Shown here one piece after another: positions 46,621 through 58,281 of a DNA stretch of 64,000 nucleotides. The translations under genes were made by a program, and so were the position numbers. Location of the stretch: contig NC_071667.1 of assembly GCF_028554725.1 (NCBI RefSeq), positions 54,491,501 through 54,555,500 on the forward strand. The letters are read 5' to 3'. Positions within the stretch are counted from its first letter, which is position 1. The number at the start of each line of letters is the position of its first letter. The DNA comes from Zeugodacus cucurbitae (lineage: Eukaryota; Arthropoda; Insecta; Diptera; Tephritidae). Under the pieces are notes generated by a model that was not told the origin of the DNA, searched no databases, and saw only the letters and a program-made list of their open reading frames with translations.

Positions 46621-49600
46621 AACAAATTTTAATACCCAAAAAATAAAGAAATTCTTCTGAAATGAAGACAAAATAAAAATTAACTTTACCAGAGATTGAA
46701 GAATCGAGTATTATTAATGTATTAATTTTTGTTAAAAAAAATTAAGAACCACTCACTTTCAATGGTCCAAAGTTAAAATTCAATATAATTCTTTCATTCC
46801 CGAAGCCTGGTTAGCAGAAGTCTTTACCTAACATAGTCTGGAATTAATCCAAGTAGTATGTATATGGATGAAAAATATCAGTTTTGCTCAAGCTAACTAA
46901 CATAATACATTTTCTAAAATTTCCTCTCATATAACGCAACTAAACTAAAAAAAAAACACTTTCTCAATCCAATAAGAAATACAAAGCAACATATTTCTAG
47001 TTAGACAACTACTAAATATAGCAACTCTGTATTTAGTTAGTGCTAAGTAAGCATGATAACATCAGTTAGCCACATTTTGGTAGCCTCTGCACTCCAACTG
47101 TGGCTGTGATGATTACATTTGTACATATGTACATATATACACATATATATTTTAATTGTACGTATAGTGAGGCGAAACGCTCGAGAGCTGCAATCGAACG
47201 AGCAGACGTCTTTGTATAGCCGACGAGACAAGTTCTAAAATTAACATCGTCGGAAACTGAATTTTGTGTGTAACGAAAATCAACAGAAAAAATATATATT
47301 TTTGTTGTTTCTGTACGTTGAATAATTTAAAGCGGTAAGCAAGGTGGACCAGACAGACCAGTATATAAATTATTAAGAAAATACATATCGGCATTTGTAT
47401 AGCGCATATGTATATAAAATACATGTGCACTTAGGTGTGTGTGTGTGTATGTACGTGTACTAAAGAGAGTCGATCGCTAAACCAGAATATTATCTAGTAT
47501 ATATGAATATACATATGTATGTATGTGTATGTAGTTATATATGGGTATAAAGTGTTAAAGCGTGTAGTGGATTTTTTAGCAACAAAAAAAATAAAATAAA
47601 AAAATGCAAAAATTAAAATAAAATAAAAAATAAAACAAAAACAATGCAAAACAAGTGAGCAAATGTATAAACAAACCAATAACAATCGACCTGCTCGAGG
47701 CGAGGTCACAGCACAGGCGTCTCACTGCTGGGGCCACAATTCAAATATTCAACATCAACAAACTGTGTGCATTATATAGAGACATACATATTGTATTTAT
47801 GTGCTAATGTACATATACATATAATATACTTATAGCATATATATGTATGTATGTATATTTACATTGTTAATACTCACCCCTGCCACCCTCTAAGAGTTGT
47901 GCGCGTGTGAAGTAAATTGTTTATTTTATAGCTTTTTAATGAGTTAAAAAGTTATTACGGTAAAAAGTGTAGTGCAAAAAAAAAAATGCTTATAGCGCGA
48001 AATCGCTAATAGCATGTTATATAGTTATTATAGGTGAAGCGCGCGTTAGCTGTGTGATATTTTTGTTGTTGTTGCTTTTTAATTCTAAAAATTAGTATTT
48101 TTTTATATTTTTATCTAAAATTTATTTATTTATTTTATTATTTTTGTGTTTTTTTTTTAACTTCGCTCTTTTACTTGTATAATCGAACGACATACTCTGC
48201 TTCTTCTTCAGTTTTTTAAATTTCTTCATGCTAAATGCTTTATTACAACATAAATGCAATTTTGATATTTCTTTCATAGCGATTATTTTTAGAATCGAGC
48301 ATAATTTCGCAGTGACATAGATATTGTAGTTGCAATTCGGTGTTCTGTGCATGTTAATTACATACATACATACATATATATTTACATACATAAGTTGAAT
48401 ACGCTGTGGTGTTAGTCTCTCAACGCTCAATTCGCGCAATTTTTATTGCTAATTTGCGATTTGTACAAATAAAAAAATAACTCGTGACATTTAAGTATTA
48501 TAATTTACTTAGTTAAGTTCGTGTTTTGACATAAAAAAACACATACATACACATACATATACATATACACATATGTATATACATATGTATGTACCTTTAT
48601 GTGTGTAGGCAAGTAGCGTGATCCCTGTAATCGCCTAAAATTACACTTATCTTGAAGCTTTGTCATTATTTTGTAATTAAATGACAGCATTTTCATACAG
48701 CATTAGCGCGGCTGCAAGTCATGTGATTAAAGTAGATATCAGAAAAATATAAAAATTTACATGTCTGTATGTATGTATGTGTGTATGAAATGTGCTGCTG
48801 ATAAGGCATAATTAGCTAATTTGCCGAAAAATTATGTGCACGTGATCGACATTTACCACCGCATGCTTGTAGTTGTAAGCGCCAATGTGCCTACTGAAAC
48901 TAGTAGCTATAACTACTGAGCAGCGACAAAAATGCTAAACATTAAATATACATACATACATACATACTCGTACAATATGTAAATAAGTGCATAGAAAAGC
49001 GCCTCGACAATAATATACTGTCTCCAATGCAGTCACTTACGACAGCGCTACAGTCACATGAGGTCGCAGACTGTCGTCGTTTAACTGACTAATGCACACA
49101 CACACACACATATACACACATTTATAAAATTTTACAAGCAAACAATATTGTACATACTGTTGCCAGCGTTAACTCCATTCCAGCAGGCGGCCAGTCATAT
49201 CAATCGAATCATTGAGTCCCATATTTATCATACTCACAGCTCACACAACTGACATTTCACGACAAGCAGAAGCGCGTTCGTTACCTTTAATACGTTCTAA
49301 TAACAATATATACATACATATATACAGACATATATACGATTATGTGTATTTGTTTGTGTTGTGCGCTGCGATTGACGTTGACAGCATTCTTGAGTTTATG
49401 AGCATTCTACTAACTTCTAACGCTTTTAGCTAGCTTTAGACTAACGAAAGTTCTCGTTACTTGTTGTTGGTCTGCAAAGCAAATAAAAAAATAAATGAGT
49501 GTCTGTATAAAATTTTGCACTTTTTTTCACAAAAACAATACATATATACTTAATATATAGACTTCATCTTATTATATAGCTCCGATTCGCAAATACATTA

Positions 49601-49800
49601 CTTTGGCTGTTTATTTTTTTCGTTGTCAAGTAACTAACTAACGTAGCGTTTTGCTTTCGATCTTTATATGTATGCATTTAAATTGAACTACTTCATATTT
49701 GGTTACAAAAATAACTAGTTACAATTGTAGTATATGCTTCATTTTGAAATTGCAGGGTTTCTATAAAAAAACATTTTCAAACATTTGGAAATATCCACAA
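46620..49800. other. Non-coding; possible distal promoter region of Vha100-2
   Basis: No protein-coding frame is supported. 47,160-47,335 is a G+C-richer block (GAGGCGAAACGCTCGAGAGC, then GAACGAGCAGACG and GCCGACGAGACAAG) ending in a plausible donor AAAGCG|GTAAGC at 47,333, like a fly 5' UTR exon. 48,405-48,440 has a second, similar patch. The remainder is TATG/CATA simple sequence with CA tracts at about 49,093-49,110. Confidence 0.35.
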
Positions 49801-50828
49801 ATCTACGTGGCCCCGCCCCCAAATAGGTTTTTTGTATATATATCGCAAACCAATGAAGCTATATAAACAAAAAAAACTTTCTGCAGTCGTTTCTTTTAGC
49901 CACTTCTTAATACAGTCCAAAAATAAAAGAAATCGGATAAAAACCACGCCCACCTCCCATACAAAAGTTATTTTGAAAAATACTAAAAGCGGGTTAACTC
50001 ATTAACGAAAAACGTCAGAAACTTAAAATTTTACGGAAGAAATACCAGAATGAAGCTGCACTGAGATTTTTTTACAAAATGGAAAATGGGCGTGACATCG
50101 CCCACTTATGGGTCAAAAACCATATCTCTGGAACTACTCGACAGATTTCAATAAAATTCGGTGTATAATATTTTCTTGACACCCTGATGACACGTGTGGA
50201 AAATAGATGAAATCGGTTTACAACTACGACAACTTCCCATATAACTGAATTTTGAATTCCATCTGATTCCTTCACTTTATAAGATATACATAAGGAATCA
50301 ATGAAGATATCGAAATAAAACTTTACACAAATAGTGTATATGATCCGTGGCATCACTTGTGGAAAAATTGTCAAAATCGGACCATGACTTTTCAAGCCCC
50401 TTGATATCGAACATGAAGAACTCAGTGCCTAAGGGTATATTTTCATCGAAAATATAGGTAAATTTCTCAGATTTTTTTAACGTAATTCTGAGGGAATTTT
50501 TTTCTTATAACAGTTTGTCTCTGTCCCAAAAGTGGTTAAAATCGGGTCATAACTTCCCCTATATGCCATATACCTATTTATAGGTAATATGAAATTAAGT
50601 GAGCGCATAGTCTTCGATATATGGTATCTTGGTGGTGAAAACGAGTGAAATCGGTTCAGGAATTACCTCAGTCCCCATATACTATTCATGATGATATTCG
50701 TTATTCTATTGAATTTTACGCCGAATATATGGGTCGAATTGTGTGTGACCTTAATAAAAATATAGCAATAAATTGCGAGAGTATAAAATGTTCGGTTGCA
50801 CCCGAACTTAGAATTTGCTTACATGTTT
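49800..50828 (+). mobile_element. DINE-1-like element, copy C (5' truncated)
   Basis: Begins inside the family consensus at the GTGGCCCCGCCCCC block (copy A 4,735-4,750) and runs to the conserved 3' end TTGCGAGAGTATAAAA, TTCGGTTGCACCCGAA, CTTACATGTTT. The first about 400 bp are missing; other parts differ from copies A and B, including extra sequence at 50,430-50,640. Confidence 0.7.
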
Positions 50829-51671
50829 TATTTTATATATATTTCTAGTAAAGAATGTTGAATGCTGAAATACATATACATTTGATTATGTTTTCCTAGT
50901 TAAATAGCATTGTTGTGCTTTCAGCTGTTTTCACCAACCGCCAACAGCGCTAAGGGGCAGCGCGAGGTGTTTGATTTTACGCTACAACCTTTCAATTTCG
51001 TTCATTTTGCACTGGCTACATTTCTGCCATTTTTGCCCGTTTTCATTGCTGTCCGTCTTAGAATGTGTTTGCATTTTAGCATGCCGTGTTGTGGTGTGTA
51101 TATGTCTGGCAGGTGTGGGTGTAATTGACCGCCTGCGTACATATATAAAGCATCTAGCCATGTACTACAAGCGACACAACAAACTAGTGCACAAAGGTTA
51201 ACGTTCGCTGCAAGGGCAGTCTGCTAGGCGTTAGTCAGCTGACGCTTGAATGCTTTAAGGTCGTAATTTAATAAGCATGCATAATACTTATGACCAGTGT
51301 GACATATGAACATACATACATGCATTATTTAATATTTATTATTTTCTTTTTTTATACATATTATTGCATAAATTTAGGCGTGAGTGTATGTGTAAGTGTA
51401 TGTGTGTAGACTAGTTTTACTGCGTATAATCACGAGTTTCATTGTTAATATTTATTAATAATGCGTGTGATTACAAGTTGCTTTAATTGCGTAAGACTTA
51501 ACTGCGGTAAAACGCAAATGTGTTATTTATAAATGTACATACATATATGTACATATTTGCTGTACTGTAACACATTTCCTTATCTATTGATATCAAGATT
51601 ACCAGAAATTTGAACTGATAAGTAATTCTTGCGACAGAAATTGTAAACTATATATAATATATATATGTGCA

Positions 51672-51824
51672 CAGTTGAAGTTCCCTAACTTCAATCACCA
51701 TAATCCACAAAAAAACTTCGAGTTAGGGAGACTTTGAGTTATAGGAGTTAATTTGTATGAAATTTTACAGCCATTGCAAATTCAAGATTTCTAGTTATAG
51801 AAGTCCGAGTTATGGAAGCTTAAT

Positions 51825-51829
<5 letters not shown>
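51672..51829. mobile_element. Tigger-like MITE, short copy (about 158 bp)
   Basis: CAGTTGAAGTTCCCTAACTT at the left end and GAGTTATGGAAGCTTAATTG at the right end are imperfect inverted copies. It is followed directly by a (TA)n tract. Internal AATCACCATAATCCACAAAA is shared with 44,165. Confidence 0.6.

Positions 51830-51863
<34 letters not shown>
51829..51863. repeat. (TA)n microsatellite
   Basis: About 17 uninterrupted TA units directly after the Tigger-like element. Confidence 0.9.
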
Positions 51864-51867
<4 letters not shown>

Positions 51868-54800
51868 ATTATATGAATGACAAAAAAATCAGTTTTGAAC
51901 TGCAATTAACAAGAACTCGCAACTTTTTCATGAGTCAATCAACACAATTTTACATTGAATAAAGCTTGCTTGCTTTCCGTTACTTTTACACGGTTGTGAA
52001 ATATTGTATATTAGCAGTGATTTGAGTTTGAGAGTTTTCCAATAATAAATTTAGTATAATTAAATAAATATAAATTTTTTCCACATTACTCTGTCTCACC
52101 ACATAGCAACAGCGAAAATAAATTAAAAAAATATTGGTTAAATAAAATTACTGGTAATTACGAGCAGCGGGCAAGTAATGTGTATGTGTATACACAACAT
52201 AAACAAATATGTGTTCAATTAAGCCATACATACTGAGTTGACAAAAGCTTTTAAAATGACAAAAAGTTGCGCTTTATTATTAATTAATTTACATATAGAC
52301 ACATACATATTTAAAATAAATTTATAAAATATAGTACATACATATATACAACTCTTTATTTAAAAAATATGCAAATATTTACAAATTAAAACATTTGGCC
52401 AGGCAATTGCTTACAGAGTATGCTAATTTTGATTGCGAATCATTAATGATTTGCCATTTATTTGCCTCATCGATATGCACTCATGTGGTCACAAGATGGG
52501 GTGTGAAAGCTTGAACAAATATAATATCAGTATAAATAAATATGTTTGTATGTATGTATGTTTATATATTTCCGTTGCTACTAAAAAGTAATTAAATGTG
52601 TTGGTGCTAACTAAACTGGCCTCGTTTGTAATTAGGCAGTAGACACATACATATGTACATATATACAGACAGACATAGAATACAAATAGTACAAGCTGTA
52701 TGTGAACTTGTTGTTTCCAGTTTGTACTAGTGGAATTTTTTCGTCTATATAAATAAATAAATCTATTATTAAAAGCTACAATACACTTCTATTTACCTTC
52801 TTTTTACTTTAATGTGTACACCAAAGTTTGTTGAAATGATAGAAACTCTACTTTTAGAATTTGTGAGAAATACATATATTTTCAGCTCCAATGAATGTAA
52901 TTAATATGGATTTTCTGTTAAATTATTAAGATTTTAGAGTAATGACGACTTTTTTCAATTTTTTAAAGCCAGAAAATGTTTAAAAGTCATTTGTTTGGAA
53001 ACAGTTTAGTTGCAAGAAGCTAAACTTTTCGTTTTGACGCTTCTTCTTGCAGGTCTCAACATTTGTAAGATTGGTAAACAATAATAAATATCCAGCGTAG
53101 TTAGGGGTTTAAATCACATTTTATATATGATAGCTTCTTTGATTTATTTAAAATTTTTAAGTAGAGCTTTTATATTTAAACAGCGGATTTACTTGATAAA
53201 GTGTTGTATGTGAGATATGTGAGACGTACATATGTATATACATATCTCATACTCTCAGAGTCTGCACCTAGCTTCATTATTCTGATCTCGACCATAAAAT
53301 GACCAAATTTATTCTAATTAGTCACTCGAGTGTGGTTATTTATTATTAAAACAACTCATTTAACAGTTCGATATAGCAGATTATATGCAACCATATTTTT
53401 TTACTTTGAAATATTTTTTTTTTTAAATACTAAAATAATTGTGTCTTGATGCTAGTGAACTCTCTCTCTGGTTAGTAATTCCTCTTTAAATTTTTTTGAG
53501 ATTTTTGATAAGTAAACCAGTACTTATACATATCTTTCAAAGCGTTTTCATATAAGGTGGTAGTAGAGCGACTGATTTGAAATGTCAAATTCATGTATTT
53601 GTTGAAAATTTTTTGTTCTGATTCTCGCTGTTATTATACGAATGAAATATTCTTGTATTGCAGCTACTTTTATTATGCGTTGGATGAATCGAGAACAGAA
53701 TATTAATTACTTGTTTTACCGGTTACATTAGAAAAATATATTTAATGCATTTTTTCCGAAAAAAAGTTTAAACAAATTTAATATCATTTCATTTTTTGGA
53801 ATTTTTAATGAAATTTTTGGAAGTAAACAATTTACCTTTCGGATTGCCAAAAATATTTTTTTTTGTTTTTTTTTTTGGTTTTTTGATATTTGTTCCATTG
53901 TTTCAGAGCCCAACTCCATGGCACCATTTTGAGTTTAATTGAACATTTAATATCTTTCTTTCGGCTCTTGTTAATATGTCTCCACTCCATTTTGACCATT
54001 TTTCTATGCAAATATTTTACTCAATATGTACATACATATATGTATGTATATCATCAACCTTTCGCAACCTTTCTTTTAATTCGTGTCACGTGGCCCACGG
54101 GTGCGGTAAGCATGTTTCACATATTTCTTTTAATTTTTTGTTTTGTTTCTGTTTTGCCGCACCCAATTGAGTCGGCCTAATGGCTTTTTATACGGGTGAT
54201 GGGTAACATTTGAAAGCCACTGGATGTGAGCATGCAAGCGCTTAAATGTTGAGAATTTAATAAATGCATATACACATATGTATGCATGTATGTATGTAGG
54301 GATGAGTGTGTATTTGTAAAGAAAAAAATATGAATATTGCATATTTTAAAAAACAACAATAATAAAAATAAAAACAGTTGTGTGAAAAGTTAATTGTAGT
54401 TGGAAAAATGGAAAACTTTTTCCATTTATACATATGTATTTTGTCCTGTGCCAGAGCCTTATAAGCGTTAGTAGTCTAGTATATGAAGATATGGAACAAT
54501 TCAAAAGGACTGACTTGGAAGATACATAAATATATTATGATTTTTCGTTTGACACGCATTTGGAAAAAGTGGAGAAATATTGAGCTGCAATCTGTAGAGG
54601 TAGCCAAAAGCGTGCAGTGAGTTCCATTTGCGTAACTTGGCGAGCGCACATTTTTGGCGTTTAGTCGAGTTGACGCTGCGAAGTTGAACTGGTTTACAAT
54701 TATTTGCATATACCTATAGTATATACAAGTGAATTCCAACGTGTTTACGGTGTTAGTTTTGTCACTTTAGCTTTTTGTTACGTGAGTTGTTTTTGTATTG

Positions 54801-55235
54801 CAATTTTTTATATTTTTTACAAAAATACACAGATTGTACATGTGTTCAACTATATAAACATTTGTAATTACTTATTTTTTATTGAATATGAGTAGCTAGA
54901 GTGAATTAAACCGATAAACAATTGTTGTATGTTTCTTGTACAGTGGCGCCCCACTAAGTGCACGAATCCAATTAAGTGTTAAATAATTGCAGGCGGTGTT
55001 TAAATATTTAAACTGTTGTGGTATAAGCAATATAAGGTTGTTATAACAGTTATGTTATGTAATTTTTGCGAGAAAAATTAAATCAAAAAAATATGAAAAA
55101 TTAAAAACACCGTAAATTGAGTGCAATGCATACAGTATTTACATATGTATGTATATACAAATATATGTGTTTAAAAATATGTAATGTACATTACTCATAT
55201 ATGCATATATACATACAGATATGTGCTCAAGATAT

Positions 55236-56187
55236 TATAACGGGTGATTTTTTTGAGGTTAGGATTTTCATGCATTAGTATTTGACAGATCACGTGGGAT
55301 TTCAGACATGGTGTCAAAGAGAAAGATGCTCAGTATGCTTTGACATTTCATCATGAATAGACTTACTAACGAGCAACGCTTGCAAATCATTGAATTTTAT
55401 TACCAAAATCAGTGTTCGGTTCGAAATGTGAAATCCGCTTTTTTATCGACAAATTTTGTTCAGCGATGAGGCTCATTTCTGGTTGAATGGCTACGTAAAT
55501 AAGCAAAATTGCCGCATTTGGGGTGAAGAGCAACCAGAAGCCGTTCAAGAACTGCCCATGCATCCCGAAAAATGCACTGTTTGGTGTGGTTTGTACGCTG
55601 GTGGAATCATTGGACCGTATTTTTTCAAAGATGCTGTTGGACGCAACGTTACGGTGAATGGCGATCGCTATCGTTCGATGCTAACAAACTTTTTGTTGCC
55701 AAAAATGGAAGAACTGAACTTGGTTGACATGTGGTTTCAACAAGATGGCGCTACATGCCACACAGCTCGCGATTCTATGGCCATTTTGAGGGAAAACTTC
55801 GGAGAACAATTCATCTCAAGAAATGGACCCGTAAGTTGGCCACCAAGATCATGCGATTTAACGCCTTTAGACTATTTTTTGTGGGGCTACGTCAAGTCTA
55901 AAGTCTACAGAAATAAGCCAGCAACTATTCCAGCTTTGGAAGACAACATTTCCGAAGAAATTCGGGCTATTCCGGCCGAAATGCTCGAAAAAGTTGCCCA
56001 AAATTGGACTTTCCGAATGGACCACCTAAGACGCAGCCGCGGTCAACATTTAAATGAAATTATCTTCAAAAAGTAAATGTCATGAACCAATCTAACGTTT
56101 CAAATAAAGAACCGATGAGATTTTGCAAATTTTATGCGTTTTTTTTTTTTTTAAAGTTATCAAGCTCTTAAAAAATCACCCTTTATA
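55236..56187 (+). mobile_element. mariner-type transposon with internal deletion (about 950 bp)
   Basis: Inverted ends TATAACGGGTGATTTTTT (55,236) and AAAAAATCACCCTTTATA (56,187) bracket the element; the TA at each side fits the TA target of this superfamily. The N-terminus of the transposase is present near 55,354 (MNRLTNEQRLQIIEFYYQNQ then CSVRNVKSAF). It jumps directly to the catalytic domain at about 55,450, so about 130 codons (DNA-binding and linker region) are deleted. The element is therefore non-autonomous but keeps both ends. It lies 2.1 kb upstream of the first Vha100-2 coding exon. Confidence 0.85.
55456..56076 (+). CDS. mariner-type transposase catalytic domain, N-terminally deleted
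   Basis: 206 codons without a stop, covering the whole DDE/D catalytic core: FSDEAHFWLNGYVNKQNCRI (first Asp), VWCGLYAGGIIGPYFF, WFQQDGATCHTARDSM (second Asp) and WPPRSCDLTPLDYFLWGYV (third Asp), ending QHLNEIIFKK just before the 3' terminal repeat. The three acidic residues are intact. The helix-turn-helix DNA-binding part is missing through the internal deletion, so the protein should not recognise the transposon ends. A related but decayed copy lies at 63,700-64,000 on the other strand. Confidence 0.85.
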   Translation: MFSDEAHFWLNGYVNKQNCRIWGEEQPEAVQELPMHPEKCTVWCGLYAGGIIGPYFFKDAVGRNVTVNGDRYRSMLTNFLLPKMEELNLVDMWFQQDGATCHTARDSMAILRENFGEQFISRNGPVSWPPRSCDLTPLDYFLWGYVKSKVYRNKPATIPALEDNISEEIRAIPAEMLEKVAQNWTFRMDHLRRSRGQHLNEIIFKK

Positions 56188-58250
56188 AATATTTTGAGAG
56201 TTCGAGTTTGCTTGCTGCCGGTAGATATTTACATATGCATCTATGTATGTATATTAACCGGATTGGCGAAATATCACATAAACAGTAACTATGTACATAG
56301 TCAATCAGCAAAGCTTTCTAGTCAGCTGATGTCGCAGAACAGTAGATATTCAGCAAATCATGTGAGCCATCATGTGAAGCTTATGAAGAAGCTTCGACGA
56401 TCAAATACACTACTCCTAAGGCAACGCCTTAGTCAAGCAGTTAACATGTGCACACGCATACATGCAAATACTCGTGTGTGTGTGTGTGTGAGCGTACATT
56501 TATCGTGTGTAAATATGTATGTGTATGTAGTTACTCCTATATAGATATCGCTACTTCAGGGCATTCGTTTGCTTGTTTTCCATAAGTATTTGTGCTCGAG
56601 TCATTTAAAATTGATTGCCAGATATATCTGGTGCTTGTATCGCCTCAAATTGTATTTACTTAGAATTTATTTATTTCATTTGTTTTCTTTTGTTTGTATA
56701 TTTATTGTTGTAGTTTATTTTTTTAATTTTTCGAACTTCAAAAAGTCACACGCGCAATCATTAGTCAATATAACAGACATACATAAATATATGTTGTATG
56801 TATATACTTGTGTGTATATGTATGCGTATCACCCATGTTTGCTATATGTAGTTATGTTTGTATGGATGTACCGCTTACATAAATACTCGTACTTGACCGC
56901 ATCGCTGATGATGCCAAATTGCTGACGTTTGCGTGAAAAAGCCGCTGACTGCGCGTGTGTATGTGTGTCGTTGATGACGCGATCACGCGCCATGAAAATT
57001 TAGTTTGATTTGTCTTTTAGTACTCGCATACATATGTACATTTACATATGTATAGAAGTATAAAATGTGCCTTTTGGACATTTAATAATCTGATTAACCG
57101 GTAAAAATCACAGTTAGTAGAGGCACATACATATATACATAAAAACTTATGTATGTATGTATAAAAGTTATGTTCCAAGTGTGCTACAAACGTTATAAGA
57201 TTAAGATTATATTTAGCTAGCAACTGAGTTCTTTTTGAATTATACAAAAAATAGTAGAGGCAACAAAAAAAAATATTAAAACAAATATGTAGGCATCCAT
57301 ATATAAACATATAAAAATTTATAGTATTTTTGCCACTAAATTTAATTATTTTTTTTTTTTGATATTAAGTATTTATTTTTACAACAATTTGTGTTTAAAA
57401 GTTTTAATATATATAAATTTTATTCATATATATTTTTATATATACATACATAAATACATTTACTACCACATGCCAATGTTTCATATCTAATTTTAATTTA
57501 TTTCCATACATATGAAATCCATTAGACATACCCATGGACATACACATACATATGTGCATGCATATCTACAAGCATTACTATTTATTATTGTTGAGCGCTT
57601 TAAGAGGCATTTATAGCGATAACATTGCCGGTATATGCCATATATAGACAAATGTAGCGCACATGGAGGCAAGGCAATATGAGGTTTAGAAGATTGCGAC
57701 AGTACTAAAATGTGAGTACATACATACATATGTACATATATAAAAAAATAATTTCTCATACGTCCTTACTTTATAAATGTAATAAATTTTTTTGCTTCCG
57801 ATGAGTTATTTGATCGATGTTCACATTGCCTTTGCATGGCAGCAAATATCTTATATCTTTAAGTAAATAACTACTATAAATTAGCATATTCTACACACAA
57901 AAATAAAAGAAAATTAAAAATTTTTAGCGTCTGGAATAAAAGTCGTATTTCATAAAATACATAAAATTATATATGTGTATGTACAATACTATACATATAT
58001 TTATATGTATATATTCATTTGTATGCCGAAAAAATGCGACAATCAATACAACGAGCCAACATTTTATACGAGATTCCTTTGTTTTCGTCTGGGTCTGCAA
58101 AACGTATTCTTTTCTAACATTTAACCTACACACAAACATACATACTTATGTTGAAAAATATTTGTTGCAAATAAATATAAAAATAGCATAAGACAGTCGA
58201 GACGTGTCTTAATTTGTTCATTTATGATTTTTTATACCCTTTCTACTTGC
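56188..58250. other. Non-coding, 5' flank or leader intron of Vha100-2
   Basis: Simple-sequence-rich DNA (GTGTGT at 56,470-56,490, CATA tracts throughout). The region ends in the polypyrimidine tract and acceptor TTTCTACTTGCAG (58,252), so part of it is probably intron of Vha100-2. Confidence 0.5.
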
Positions 58251-58281
58251 AGTGGTATAGCGGCGAGACGTCTTCATCAAG

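Larger units (their letters stand above)
50829..55235. other. Non-coding, no gene recognised
   Basis: A+T-rich with several simple repeats and one Tigger-like element. A possible transcription-start-like patch is at 54,560-54,690 (GCGTTTAGTCGAGTTGACGC), but no exon chain follows from it. 50,910-51,200 is slightly richer in G+C, without a credible frame. Confidence 0.4.
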
